Position numbers and translations under genes: made by a program. Of a DNA stretch of 10,583 nucleotides, positions 1-7,030 are shown one piece after another (positions within the stretch are counted from its first letter, which is position 1; each line of letters begins with the position of its first letter). This stretch comes from Methanoregula sp. (GTDB taxonomy: Archaea; Halobacteriota; Methanomicrobia; Methanomicrobiales; Methanospirillaceae): the NCBI GenBank assembly GCA_028705545.1, contig JAQWDG010000047.1, positions 1 to 10,583 on the forward strand. Direction: 5' to 3'. A model generated the notes under the pieces. That model did no database searches. It was not told the DNA's origin and was given only the letters and a program-made list of their open reading frames with translations.

Positions 1-947
1 CCGGTCCCGCCGGCAAAGGACTGGAAAAGACCGGTCTGCCAGACCGCGGCCATCAGGACAAACATTGCCGCAAAGAAGACGAGCGTGCACCAGTCGATGG
101 CCCGGATTACGGCAAACCGCTCGCCCGAGAAGAGGAGGACCGGAAGGGCCGCAGCAAGGCCGATCAGTGGCAGCGGGACGGTGATCGCGCCGGTGAACAG
201 GGATAACACAATATTTGCACCGGCAAGGGCCACGAGAATCGCAAGCGAACATTTGACGATCCGGGTAAGCGCCGGATCGGAAGGCCGGGACTCCTGTACG
301 GGTTCAGGGGTGCAGGCCGGGGCTGCCTGCACGAGTTCCCTGCGGTAATACCAGCGGAGCACCAGCCACGCAACAGCGAGACAGACAAGGGTTGGGAGGA
401 GCAGCCAGAGCGCAAACGTGACAAAAGGTGCAGCTATCCCGCCCCCGGTTGCAACGAGCAGGTTCTGGGGGTTCCCCACCGGGCTTGCAACGCTGCCGGT
501 CGTGATCGCAAAGGCAAGGGCTAAAAGAAGCATCTTTTTTGGCAGTCGGGAGCCAGCCGCAAGACCGAGGACAAGGGGCGTCCCGATGATCGCGAGCGTA
601 TCGTTCATCAGGATCATCGAGAAGATCCCGAACCCGAAGATCACGAGAAAAAGGAGCTGGTCCGGCGTTTTAGCATGCCGGAAGAACCGGGCGGAGAGCT
701 CGTCGAGATACCCGCTCCGGTACAGCGCCTCCCCGACCACAAACATCCCGAACAAAAAGACCATCACGCCGGCATTTATCGCGGCAAGGGCATCTGACGG
801 GGAGATCTGGCCAAGGAGGAGGACGGCTGCCGCTCCCCCGAGCATGACCTGCCAGATCTTAAATGTGAACCTTCCCACCTGCCGCACGGCGATCAGGAGA
901 AAAACCGCGGCGAGGACAACGATTGCGATATACGTGAAAAAGAGATT
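1..947 (-). CDS. SLC13/ArsB-type anion permease, N-terminal part (runs off the left edge; start unclear)
   Basis: The minus-strand frame is open from an in-frame TAG at 948-950 to the left edge, giving about 315 residues without the C-terminus. It is very hydrophobic, with repeated membrane helices. It contains the segments NDTLAIIGTPLVLGLA (about 584-631) and GSVASPVGNPQNLLVA (about 450-497), which resemble the paired re-entrant substrate and ion sites of the CitMHS/ArsB/SLC13 (ion transporter superfamily) permeases. A soluble loop rich in Pro and Glu (about 285-330) separates two membrane bundles, as is usual in this family. The substrate (arsenite, dicarboxylate, sulfate or other) cannot be read from the sequence. 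It lies 66 nt downstream of arfC on the same strand and may be co-transcribed. The start is odd: between the TAG and the first hydrophobic helix there is no ATG, GTG or TTG. The first possible starts are GTG 887, GTG 878 and ATG 845, all inside or after helix 1. Family call fairly sure, start not. Confidence 0.8.
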
Positions 948-1013
948 CTACACGAACGGTGATGAGGCTTGGCATCCACGGATCCTTAAAAGAATATCCG
1001 GAGGATGAGAGGG

Positions 1014-1694
1014 TTATGCCTTTTTTACCGTCCAGTGCAGGAGAACGCCGTCGTCTATCCGGGCGACCTCTGCAAGCGTGAGCCGGGCAAACTCGGTCTC
1101 TTTTATCCAGCCCGGGCCGTCCGCAGGTGTCGGGGCGTCTTTCCCGCCGATGACAATGCTCCCGACATAGGTATAGAACTCATCAACGAGGCCGGCCCGC
1201 ACGAGGCCGGCGATCAGCGTCCCGCCGCCCTCCGCCATCAGGCTCCGGATCCCCATCGCACCGAGCTCGTCAAGGACGCGGGCAAGGTCGACTTCGGTTT
1301 CCCCGGCAACAATGACCGTCGCTTTCCCGCGCAGTGCAGCGACCCGGTCGGGATCGGCCCGGTCCGAGACTGCAACGACCCGCACCCCGTCTCCCTTGTT
1401 GAGGATCGATGCCGTGAGCGGTGTCCGCGCCCTGCTGTCGATCACCACCCGGACCGGGTGCTCCGGGCGCCCCTCGTCCATGCGCTGCTTTTTGAGGTCC
1501 GGGCTTTTTACCGTGAGCGAAGGGTCGTCGGCAAGCACCGTCCCGATCCCGACCATCACGGCATCGCATCCCGCCTTGAGCCGGTCGACCCGGGCAAAAT
1601 CCTCCATCCCGGAGATCTTTACCTGTCGGCGCTCGCGGGTCGAGAGCTTCCCGTCTGCACTCATGGCCACGTTCACGATAACAACCGGACGCAT
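1014..1694 (-). CDS. arfC: 2,5-diamino-6-(ribosylamino)-4(3H)-pyrimidinone 5'-phosphate reductase
   Basis: This is a cytoplasmic NAD(P)H-dependent reductase that converts the ribosyl side chain of the GTP-derived diaminopyrimidine phosphate to ribityl, an early step to riboflavin and, in methanogens, the deazaflavin coenzyme F420. The 226-residue length matches archaeal stand-alone enzymes such as MJ0671 and it lacks the deaminase half of bacterial RibD. Visible motifs are NVAMSADGKL (residues 8-17), DAVMVGIGTVLADDPSLT (44-61, the conserved nucleotide/substrate-binding stretch of the RibD C-terminal fold), VRVVIDS, and an EGGGTLIAGL segment in the C-terminal half. An alternative ATG lies three codons upstream (1703). 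I prefer 1694 because a TATA box at 1722-1728 predicts transcription starting near 1698, and conserved homology begins right after it. The frame stays open to 1790, but that extension has no family resemblance and crosses the promoter. It is divergent from the histidine kinase gene. Confidence 0.9.
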   Translation of the reverse strand: MRPVVIVNVAMSADGKLSTRERRQVKISGMEDFARVDRLKAGCDAVMVGIGTVLADDPSLTVKSPDLKKQRMDEGRPEHPVRVVIDSRARTPLTASILNKGDGVRVVAVSDRADPDRVAALRGKATVIVAGETEVDLARVLDELGAMGIRSLMAEGGGTLIAGLVRAGLVDEFYTYVGSIVIGGKDAPTPADGPGWIKETEFARLTLAEVARIDDGVLLHWTVKKA

Positions 1695-1718
1695 ACAGAT
1701 CATCTTTGTGTTTCTTTT

Positions 1719-1731
1719 GGGTATTATACCC
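1719..1731 (-). promoter_or_regulatory. arfC promoter: TATA box inside a 13-bp palindrome
   Basis: On the minus strand TATAATA (1722-1728) lies 19-25 nt before ATG 1703 and 28-34 nt before ATG 1694, the usual archaeal TATA spacing for a leaderless or very short-leader transcript. The element is the core of a perfect odd palindrome, GGGTATTATACCC, so a regulator could occupy it; this is inference. Confidence 0.5.
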
Positions 1732-1788
1732 CGCCGGGAGGGTTTTTGGAGCGGCAATTTCCTCCGCAGTCGGGGAGGATTGGGAACC

Positions 1789-1797
1789 AATATATAA
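1789..1797 (+). promoter_or_regulatory. Promoter (TATA box) of the histidine kinase gene
   Basis: The sequence ATATATAAG is centred about 30 nt before ATG 1824, predicting transcription starting about 3-5 nt before the start codon. No clear Shine-Dalgarno sequence precedes the ATG, which fits a nearly leaderless mRNA. An imperfect inverted repeat CCTCC...GGAGG (1761-1778) lies just upstream. Confidence 0.6.
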
Positions 1798-1823
1798 GAA
1801 CAGGTGCAAAAGCAGGACTGACA

Positions 1824-3620
1824 ATGGCAGTCATGTCAGCCCGCCAGCAGACAAAAAATCCCGGCAGGGATAACCTGTTGCGCGGGGGGCTGATCGCACT
1901 TTTCGCCGTTCTCGTTACCCTTTCTGCCATCGCGGCATTCCCCCTCGGCCTGAGCGGCCTTGTCTCCCAGCTCTATTATATCCCCCTCATCTATGCGGTC
2001 TATGCCTATCCCCGCCGGGGAGTAATCGTCTCGGCCATCTGCGCCTGCGCCTACGAGATTGCCGGTTACCTCTATTATTTCCCCGACCCCGCAAAACTGC
2101 TCGAAGTAACCGCCCAGGCTGTCATCCTTGTCGCAATCTCTGCGCTTATCGGTATCCTGCTCGACCGGATCGGCCGCGAAAAAGAACAGTACCACTCAGT
2201 TTTCGAATACTCGCAGCTCGGGATCGTGGTGTTCGACCGCGACGGGGGTATCATCCGACGGTACAACCCCAAGTTTTCCGGCATGCTCCAGTTCTCCGCG
2301 GAGGAACTTGCGGCGATGACCTTTACCAGTCTCCTCTATTCCCCGGGCGACGTGGAACGGTTCCAGGACCGGATCGCAAAAGAGCCGGTGAGCAGCGATT
2401 TCGAGACCCGGTTAAAGACGCACAGCGGGGCACCCTTCTGGGTAAGCCTCTCCTGGAGCCCGCTTGACAAAAATTTCACGAGCTGTACGGCAGTCAACAT
2501 CAACTCACGGAAACTCGCGGAAAAATCGGTCAACGAGACCATGACCCGGTACCGGCAGCTCACCGAGAACTCGCCCATCGGGATCCTGATCGTCCAGAAT
2601 GGAATAATACGGTACGTGAACCCGGCGTTCGGCCGGTTCGTGGGCGTTCCCCAGATGGAGCTTTTGGGAAAAGAACTCTGCCTGTTTGCCGGGGACCACG
2701 AGCACCTTGCCTGCCAGGAACGGATCGCTGCCTGGGAGAAACAGCGGATCGGTTCTGCCGTGAGCGCTCTTGCGTTCCGGACCGCCTCGGGAGAATTGCG
2801 CAGGACGGAGATCACCACCACGCCCATCCGGCACCTCGGCCAGCCGGCAACGCTCATCAATGTAATCGACACCTCGGAAAAACAGCGCCTCGAAGCAAAG
2901 ATCGAACAGGACAACGAGCGCCGCCGGGGGATCCTCGCCACCGTTGCCCACGAACTCCGTACGCCCCTCCAGCCGATCATCGGGTACCTCGACCTCCTCC
3001 TTACCGATCCAAAGGAGTGGGGGATCACGGACGAGACGCGGAAAGTCCTCGAACGCTGCCTGACAAGCGCCGACCGTGAGCGCCAGATCATCAACCGGAT
3101 GCTCGACCTTTCCGTCCTCGACTCGGGAAAGATCCAGCTCGCGATTGCCCCGATCTCCCTTGCCGGCCTCGTCCGCTCGGTTATCGAGACGAGCGGTTAT
3201 GCGTCACATGCTTCGATTGCCGTGACGGTTCCCGACGATATGATCGTTCAGGCAGATTCGCCCCGGCTCTTTATCGTGATAGATTCGGTGCTCTCGAACG
3301 CCGTACGGTACTCTTCCCCGCCGCGCCATATAGCAATCACCGGAAGATCCGACAGTACCGATCCCTTCTGGCACCTTGCCATCAGCGACAATGGCGAAGG
3401 GATCCCGGCAGACTCGCTGGACTCGATCTTCGAGCCCTTCCAGCTCGCCGACGCCGGCCAGCTCTCCCGCAAGTTCGACCGGATCGGCCTCTCGCTTGCC
3501 ATTGCAAAAAAGATCATGGACGCCCACGGCGGGGAGATCTCGGTCGAGAGTACTGAGGGAAAGGGCAGCACGTTTACCCTCCACATCCCGAAAAATCCCC
3601 CGGCCCGGAAGACCGGATAA
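1824..3620 (+). CDS. Membrane-bound PAS-PAS sensor histidine kinase
   Basis: The protein has 598 residues. A short basic N-terminus is followed by about four membrane helices (about 20-42, 47-62, 65-84, 93-115) with little external loop, so it probably senses within the membrane or the cytoplasm. Two PAS domains follow (about 124-233 and 243-352), each with the FxxSxxGIxIxxxxGxIxxxNPxF pattern. The HisKA dimerisation helix carries VAHELRTPLQP with His376 as the predicted phospho-acceptor. The HATPase domain has Asn492 (N box), DNGEGIP from Asp522 (G1), IFEPF (F box) and RIGLSLAIAKKI (G2, atypical: usually GxGLGL). The frame is open back to 1005, but that part is antisense to arfC. ATG 1824 fits the TATA box at 1789-1797; ATG 1833 is an alternative. 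No response regulator gene is in the window, so it is an orphan kinase here. It is divergent from arfC and convergent with the antiporter gene. The signal is unknown. Confidence 0.92.
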   Translation: MAVMSARQQTKNPGRDNLLRGGLIALFAVLVTLSAIAAFPLGLSGLVSQLYYIPLIYAVYAYPRRGVIVSAICACAYEIAGYLYYFPDPAKLLEVTAQAVILVAISALIGILLDRIGREKEQYHSVFEYSQLGIVVFDRDGGIIRRYNPKFSGMLQFSAEELAAMTFTSLLYSPGDVERFQDRIAKEPVSSDFETRLKTHSGAPFWVSLSWSPLDKNFTSCTAVNINSRKLAEKSVNETMTRYRQLTENSPIGILIVQNGIIRYVNPAFGRFVGVPQMELLGKELCLFAGDHEHLACQERIAAWEKQRIGSAVSALAFRTASGELRRTEITTTPIRHLGQPATLINVIDTSEKQRLEAKIEQDNERRRGILATVAHELRTPLQPIIGYLDLLLTDPKEWGITDETRKVLERCLTSADRERQIINRMLDLSVLDSGKIQLAIAPISLAGLVRSVIETSGYASHASIAVTVPDDMIVQADSPRLFIVIDSVLSNAVRYSSPPRHIAITGRSDSTDPFWHLAISDNGEGIPADSLDSIFEPFQLADAGQLSRKFDRIGLSLAIAKKIMDAHGGEISVESTEGKGSTFTLHIPKNPPARKTG

Positions 3621-3627
3621 ACGGGTT

Positions 3628-3650
3628 TCCCCGGGGGTGTCCCCTCCGGG
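3628..3650. terminator. GC-rich hairpin between convergent genes
   Basis: The 41-nt gap between the two convergent stop codons holds GGGG-TGT-CCCC (3634-3644) with outer CCC/GGG pairing. There is no strong T-run on the plus strand, so a terminator role for both genes is only plausible. Confidence 0.3.
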
Positions 3651-3661
3651 CCCGCATTCCC

Positions 3662-5659
3662 TTACTTTGGCGGGGCGGAAAATATCGGGATGAGCGTGCT
3701 TGCCTTTTCATCGGTGACAAAGAAGACGAGCGTATCGCCCGGCTGGAGTCGCTCTTCCGGTTCCGGCTGGGTGAACTTGAGGGTCCCGCGCCGGAACCCG
3801 AACTCCCGGATCCCGTAGCGCTCTTTTAAGTCCAGTTCCCCCACTGTCTTTCCGTCGGCATCCGATCCCGCCTCGACCTGCACGGTATGGATATGGGTCG
3901 CCTTAAAGAGCGTCTCGAAATTTTTCAGCCGGTTGTGCTGTTCGGGGTCTGTGCACCGGGTAAAGAGGGCGTTGCCCATCCGCTTTGTCCGCTGGATGAT
4001 CCGGTTGATCTCGTCCTCGGGGATCTGGTAACGGCGCAGCGCACGGCTGAAGATCTCGAGGGCGGCCTCGAACTCTTCGGAGATCACTTCGTCGGCACCG
4101 AGATCGAGCAGGTGTTGTGCGTTCCTGACATGCCGGGTCCGGGCGAGGATATGCACGTCAGATGAGAGCTGGCGTGCCGTGTGGATGATCCGCGGGATCG
4201 CCTCCTCCTCGGAGACCGCAACCACGAAGGTCTTTGCCTGCATTATTCCTGCATGCAGGAGCACTTCCTCCTGCACGGCATCGCCGAAGATGAAATTAGG
4301 GCGGTAATGGGAGCGCTCCTGGCGGATGATCTCGGGGTTGATCTCGATCACCATATAAGGGATGCCGGCAAGCGTTGCCGCACGCGCCACGCTCTTTCCG
4401 GTGATCCCATAGCCGGCGATGATGATATGGTTGGAGATCGCCCCTTCGGGAGACATTTCTTCGGGGGAGAGGTTCTTTTCCCGCGCGATCCGGTTCGGGA
4501 ACAGGCGGTAGAGCAGGTCGACCACGGTCGGCGACGCGAGCATGGCAAACGGCGTAAGGATCATGGTCACGATTGCGCCGGCAAGGAAGAGCTGGTAGAC
4601 GGCCTCCTGTATCACCCCGGCATCGAGGCCGCTTTTTGCGAGCACAAAGGAGAATTCCCCGATCTGGGCAAGGGCAAGGCCGCAGAAGACGCAGATCCGC
4701 ATTGGCATGCCGAGGATTGCTGCGGAAAACGCGCCGGTGATGATCTTGACAACGATGATCCCGACGATGATAAGCGCCACGTACTCCCAGTTCGCGAGCA
4801 CGGTCGCCGTATTAAGGAGCATCCCGATGGAGAGGAAGAAGATGGCGGCAAAGACGTCGCGGAACGGTATGATGTGGCCGAGAGCGTCGATGTTATAATC
4901 AGATTCCCCGATGATAAGGCCGCCGATGAACGCCCCGAGCGTAAACGAGAGGCCGGCCTCGCTTGTCAGCCACGCAATCAGGATACAGATACCGGCAATG
5001 GTAAAGAGGAAGAGCTCGCGGCTCCGCTCCTTTGCGACCCGGAAGAGGAACCGGGGGATCACCCAGTAGGCAAGGACGATGATAACAAGGATGATCAGCG
5101 CGATCTTGGTGAGCTGGAAGGGGACGGCGGAGAGGTTGATGCCCCCTTCCTCTCCCGAAAGGAGCGGGAGGGCGAGCATCATGGGGATGATGGCGAGGTC
5201 CTGGAAGATCAAAATCCCAAGAAGCGTCCGGCCCTGGACCGTATCGACCTCGCCTTTTTCCTGGAGGATCTTCATCACGATAGCCGTGCTCGAAAGCGAG
5301 ACGATGAAACCGAAGATGAGCGCCTCGTTAAACGGCATCTGGAAGGCGAGAGTAATTCCCGTGATCGCAACAATCGTCGTGCAGACCTGGACGATGCCGC
5401 CAATCAGCACCGCCCGCCACGAGCGCAGGATGGTCTGGAACGAAAATTCGAGACCAATGGTAAAGAGCAAAAGGACGATGCCGACCTCGCCGATCATATC
5501 GATGACCGTCTGGTCGGTGATAAGGCCCAGACCGAACGGCCCGACAACCATCCCTATGATGATGAAACTGACGATGCTCGGGAACCCGAATCGCAGGCCG
5601 ATATAGAGCAAAAGGACGGCCAGAACAACGATACTGACGATCGCAAGCATGATCTCCAT
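3662..5659 (-). CDS. CPA2 family cation/proton antiporter with TrkA-N and TrkA-C domains (KefB/KefC-like)
   Basis: A 665-residue inner membrane protein predicted to exchange K+ or Na+ for H+. Residues about 5-380 form 12-13 membrane helices with family marks LLFTIGLEFS (64-73), SLSSTAIVMKIL (121-132), IFQDLAIIP (151-159, with the Asp154 expected at the ion site) and ALAQIGEFSFVL (329-340). A cytoplasmic RCK/TrkA-N domain follows: GYGITG (416-421) is the Rossmann glycine motif, and Glu439 at the end of strand 2 suggests NAD(H) rather than NADP(H). Residues 588-665 form a TrkA-C domain, a likely ligand-binding regulatory module. Start ATG 5659 has AAGGTG (5667-5672) 7 nt upstream, a good archaeal ribosome site, and a TATA box at 5712-5718. 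The complete architecture shows no truncation. The exact ion and whether it works as a gated channel-like efflux system cannot be told. It is a single gene, convergent with the kinase gene. Confidence 0.92.
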   Translation of the reverse strand: MEIMLAIVSIVVLAVLLLYIGLRFGFPSIVSFIIIGMVVGPFGLGLITDQTVIDMIGEVGIVLLLFTIGLEFSFQTILRSWRAVLIGGIVQVCTTIVAITGITLAFQMPFNEALIFGFIVSLSSTAIVMKILQEKGEVDTVQGRTLLGILIFQDLAIIPMMLALPLLSGEEGGINLSAVPFQLTKIALIILVIIVLAYWVIPRFLFRVAKERSRELFLFTIAGICILIAWLTSEAGLSFTLGAFIGGLIIGESDYNIDALGHIIPFRDVFAAIFFLSIGMLLNTATVLANWEYVALIIVGIIVVKIITGAFSAAILGMPMRICVFCGLALAQIGEFSFVLAKSGLDAGVIQEAVYQLFLAGAIVTMILTPFAMLASPTVVDLLYRLFPNRIAREKNLSPEEMSPEGAISNHIIIAGYGITGKSVARAATLAGIPYMVIEINPEIIRQERSHYRPNFIFGDAVQEEVLLHAGIMQAKTFVVAVSEEEAIPRIIHTARQLSSDVHILARTRHVRNAQHLLDLGADEVISEEFEAALEIFSRALRRYQIPEDEINRIIQRTKRMGNALFTRCTDPEQHNRLKNFETLFKATHIHTVQVEAGSDADGKTVGELDLKERYGIREFGFRRGTLKFTQPEPEERLQPGDTLVFFVTDEKASTLIPIFSAPPK

Positions 5660-5711
5660 ACGTGGACACCTTGTTGGAACAGATGGGGTATAGAGATTCA
5701 GCCATGGGGGA

Positions 5712-5740
5712 TATTATAGGTTACGACGGTAGCGATAACC
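5712..5740 (-). promoter_or_regulatory. Antiporter gene promoter with an upstream inverted repeat
   Basis: On the minus strand TATAATA (5712-5718) predicts transcription starting near 5688, a leader of about 28 nt that contains the ribosome site AAGGTG (5667-5672). Directly upstream of the TATA box, where TFB would bind, lies the inverted repeat GGTTA (5719-5723) / TAACC (5736-5740), a possible operator. Confidence 0.45.
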
Positions 5741-5794
5741 GCAGAGCAGTATAGTCCCGTCAGACCGTACACTCTCTTCGTGCCAAAACAACTT

Positions 5795-5806
5795 CAAAAA
5801 GAAAAA
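5795..5806 (-). terminator. T-rich terminator after tRNA-Phe
   Basis: On the minus strand the tRNA 3' end is followed at once by TTTTTCTTTTTG, a typical archaeal T-run termination signal. Confidence 0.55.
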
Positions 5807-5880
5807 TGCCCCAGCCCGGATTTGAACCGGGGACAACCAGATCTTCAGTCTGGCGCTCTCCCAGTCTGAGCTACTAGGGC
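5807..5880 (-). tRNA. tRNA-Phe (anticodon GAA)
   Basis: The 74-nt minus-strand sequence folds as a full cloverleaf. The acceptor GCCCTAG pairs with CTGGGGC (one G-T pair), with T8 and A9 after it. The D stem is GCTC/GAGC. The anticodon stem CCAGA/TCTGG encloses loop CTGAAGA, with GAA at positions 34-36. The variable loop is TTGTC, and the T stem CCCGG/CCGGG encloses TTCAAAT. The discriminator base is A. No intron is seen. CCA is not encoded: the next bases are a T-run, so the tail must be added by CCA nucleotidyltransferase, as is common in archaea. Confidence 0.96.
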
Positions 5881-5905
5881 AGGACTATAATGGTTGTCAC
5901 TGGAC

Positions 5906-5918
5906 ATTAATAAATAAT
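5906..5918 (-). promoter_or_regulatory. Probable tRNA-Phe promoter (AT-rich TATA-like box)
   Basis: The stretch ATTATTTATTAAT (minus strand) is centred about 32 nt before the first base of the tRNA, the position expected of an archaeal TATA box with a short 5' leader removed by RNase P. Confidence 0.45.
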
Positions 5919-5959
5919 GTGCTTTCTCGGGTGCGCCTGAGAATACCCGGTTACCTCTT

Positions 5960-5967
5960 CTTTATCC
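5960..5967 (+). promoter_or_regulatory. Possible TATA box for the DHH phosphoesterase gene
   Basis: CTTTATCC is centred about 28 nt before ATG 5992. With no Shine-Dalgarno sequence before the ATG, this suits a leaderless transcript. The match to a TATA consensus is only moderate, and the AT-rich block at 5906-5918 is an alternative. Confidence 0.35.
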
Positions 5968-5991
5968 CCTGCCATGCCAAGTAGTATATGA

Positions 5992-6957
5992 ATGCCAAAG
6001 CCTCCCCGGACGGATGATGAGAAGGGCCTTTCTTCTGCCATCGCCTCGCGAACCGCACATGTCATCCACCTGACGCACAACGACTTCGATGCTGTCGGGG
6101 CCGATGCAATCCACCGGATGAAATATGGCAAAGACGGCGTGTTTACGATCTGGAGTTCGGTTGGGAAATTCACCGGCCTCCTCTCCCTTGTCGCGGCATC
6201 TCCCGGGAAAGGAGACACGCTCTCGATCTCCGACATCGGGTACCAGAAAGGGGCGGATACGCTCGCACAGAAAGCGCAGAAAAACGGCTGGGTGATCGAG
6301 TGGCGGGACCACCACCGCTGGCGCGAGGAGGAGATGGCCGCGATCCGGACCACTGTTTCGCTCCTCTGCGTTGATACGGAAGTCTGCGCAACCGGGATCG
6401 TTGCCCGCGACCTCATGCCCGGGAACGCGACAGCCGCAGAGGTCGCACGCATTGTCTGCGATTACGATCTCTGGAAACATACCGACCCCCGCTCAGCTGT
6501 CCTCGGGCAGGTCCTCCAGAGAAAGAAGAACCGGGACCATGTCCGCGACTGCCTTGTCAACGGGGTCTTCACCGATCCCGTGATCGAAGCCGAATACCGG
6601 GAGATCAAGGCCGAGATGGACGAAGCAATGGAAAACAGTCTCCGGCACGCCACCTTTGCCGGGAAGAAGTACCGGATCGTCTTTGCCCCGCTCTACGGCT
6701 ACCCGAGCGAGACCGCCCACTATATCCGGAACAAGAAGAAGACCGATATCGAAGTAATCATCGGGAAAGACGGCAAGTTCTCGCTCCGCTCGGTCCCTCC
6801 CATAAGTCACCTGATCGCCCGGGAGTTCGGCGGCGGCGGTCACCCCAATGCCGCGGGGGGATCCTTCTCGTTTACCGTGATCGAACGGTTCACCTGGTGG
6901 CTTTTCAAGAAGAGCAAACACTTCGATGCATTTGTCCGGATTGCAGAGCAGTACTAA
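5992..6957 (+). CDS. DHH/DHHA1 family phosphoesterase
   Basis: A 321-residue soluble, metal-dependent phosphoesterase of the DHH superfamily, which includes RecJ, nanoRNase/pAp-phosphatase NrnA and cyclic-di-AMP phosphodiesterases. The metal-binding motifs appear in order: H29-N-D31-F-D33-A, D81 in ISDIG, D106-H107-H108, and an Asp in VCDYDLW after the CATGIVA segment. The C-terminal DHHA1 substrate-binding motif is GGGGHPNAAGG (280-290). There is no membrane or CBS/TrkA-type segment, so it is a compact stand-alone enzyme. The substrate (short oligonucleotide, pAp, cyclic dinucleotide or other) cannot be decided. ATG 5992 is chosen because the codon before it is an in-frame TGA; the next ATG in frame is much later. 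It is monocistronic, divergent from tRNA-Phe, and followed by T-rich sequence. Confidence 0.9.
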   Translation: MPKPPRTDDEKGLSSAIASRTAHVIHLTHNDFDAVGADAIHRMKYGKDGVFTIWSSVGKFTGLLSLVAASPGKGDTLSISDIGYQKGADTLAQKAQKNGWVIEWRDHHRWREEEMAAIRTTVSLLCVDTEVCATGIVARDLMPGNATAAEVARIVCDYDLWKHTDPRSAVLGQVLQRKKNRDHVRDCLVNGVFTDPVIEAEYREIKAEMDEAMENSLRHATFAGKKYRIVFAPLYGYPSETAHYIRNKKKTDIEVIIGKDGKFSLRSVPPISHLIAREFGGGGHPNAAGGSFSFTVIERFTWWLFKKSKHFDAFVRIAEQY

Positions 6958-6958
6958 C

Positions 6959-6987
6959 CTTCCCCTTCATTTTTATTCACCTTTCCA
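6959..6987 (+). terminator. T/C-rich terminator after the DHH gene
   Basis: Directly after the TAA the sequence is pyrimidine-rich and contains TTTTTATT (6971-6977 region) with no stable hairpin, as in many archaeal terminators. Confidence 0.35.
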
Positions 6988-6996
6988 AAAGCCCAA

Positions 6997-7005
6997 ACCT
7001 TATAT
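6997..7005 (+). promoter_or_regulatory. Promoter (TATA box) of the PEGA-repeat gene
   Basis: ACCTTATATG predicts transcription from about 7025-7030. That is very close to ATG 7031, so the purine-rich GGGAGG at 7022-7027 may be only partly transcribed. Start choice between ATG 7031 and 7037 stays open. Confidence 0.45.
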
Positions 7006-7030
7006 GTCCGCCGGGGAAACCGGGAGGAAT

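Noticed and set aside
948..950. TAG near the permease start as a pyrrolysine codon
   Set aside because: The frame upstream of the TAG has only a few codons to a TAA with no ATG and no family resemblance, and nothing here suggests pyrrolysine use.
1005..1823. Upstream extension of the histidine kinase frame by 273 codons
   Set aside because: It is antisense to arfC and has no kinase-related domain, while a TATA box at 1789-1797 and ATG 1824 just before the membrane helices mark the real start.
4181..5719. A 512-codon open frame on the plus strand opposite the antiporter gene
   Set aside because: It is rich in Asp, Glu, Arg and His with no domain, and exactly mirrors the hydrophobic antiporter on the minus strand, which has complete motifs. 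It is a codon-bias shadow.
5807..5880. tRNA-Phe as an integration site for a mobile element
   Set aside because: No integrase, no repeat of the tRNA 3' end elsewhere in the window, and both neighbours are ordinary chromosomal genes.
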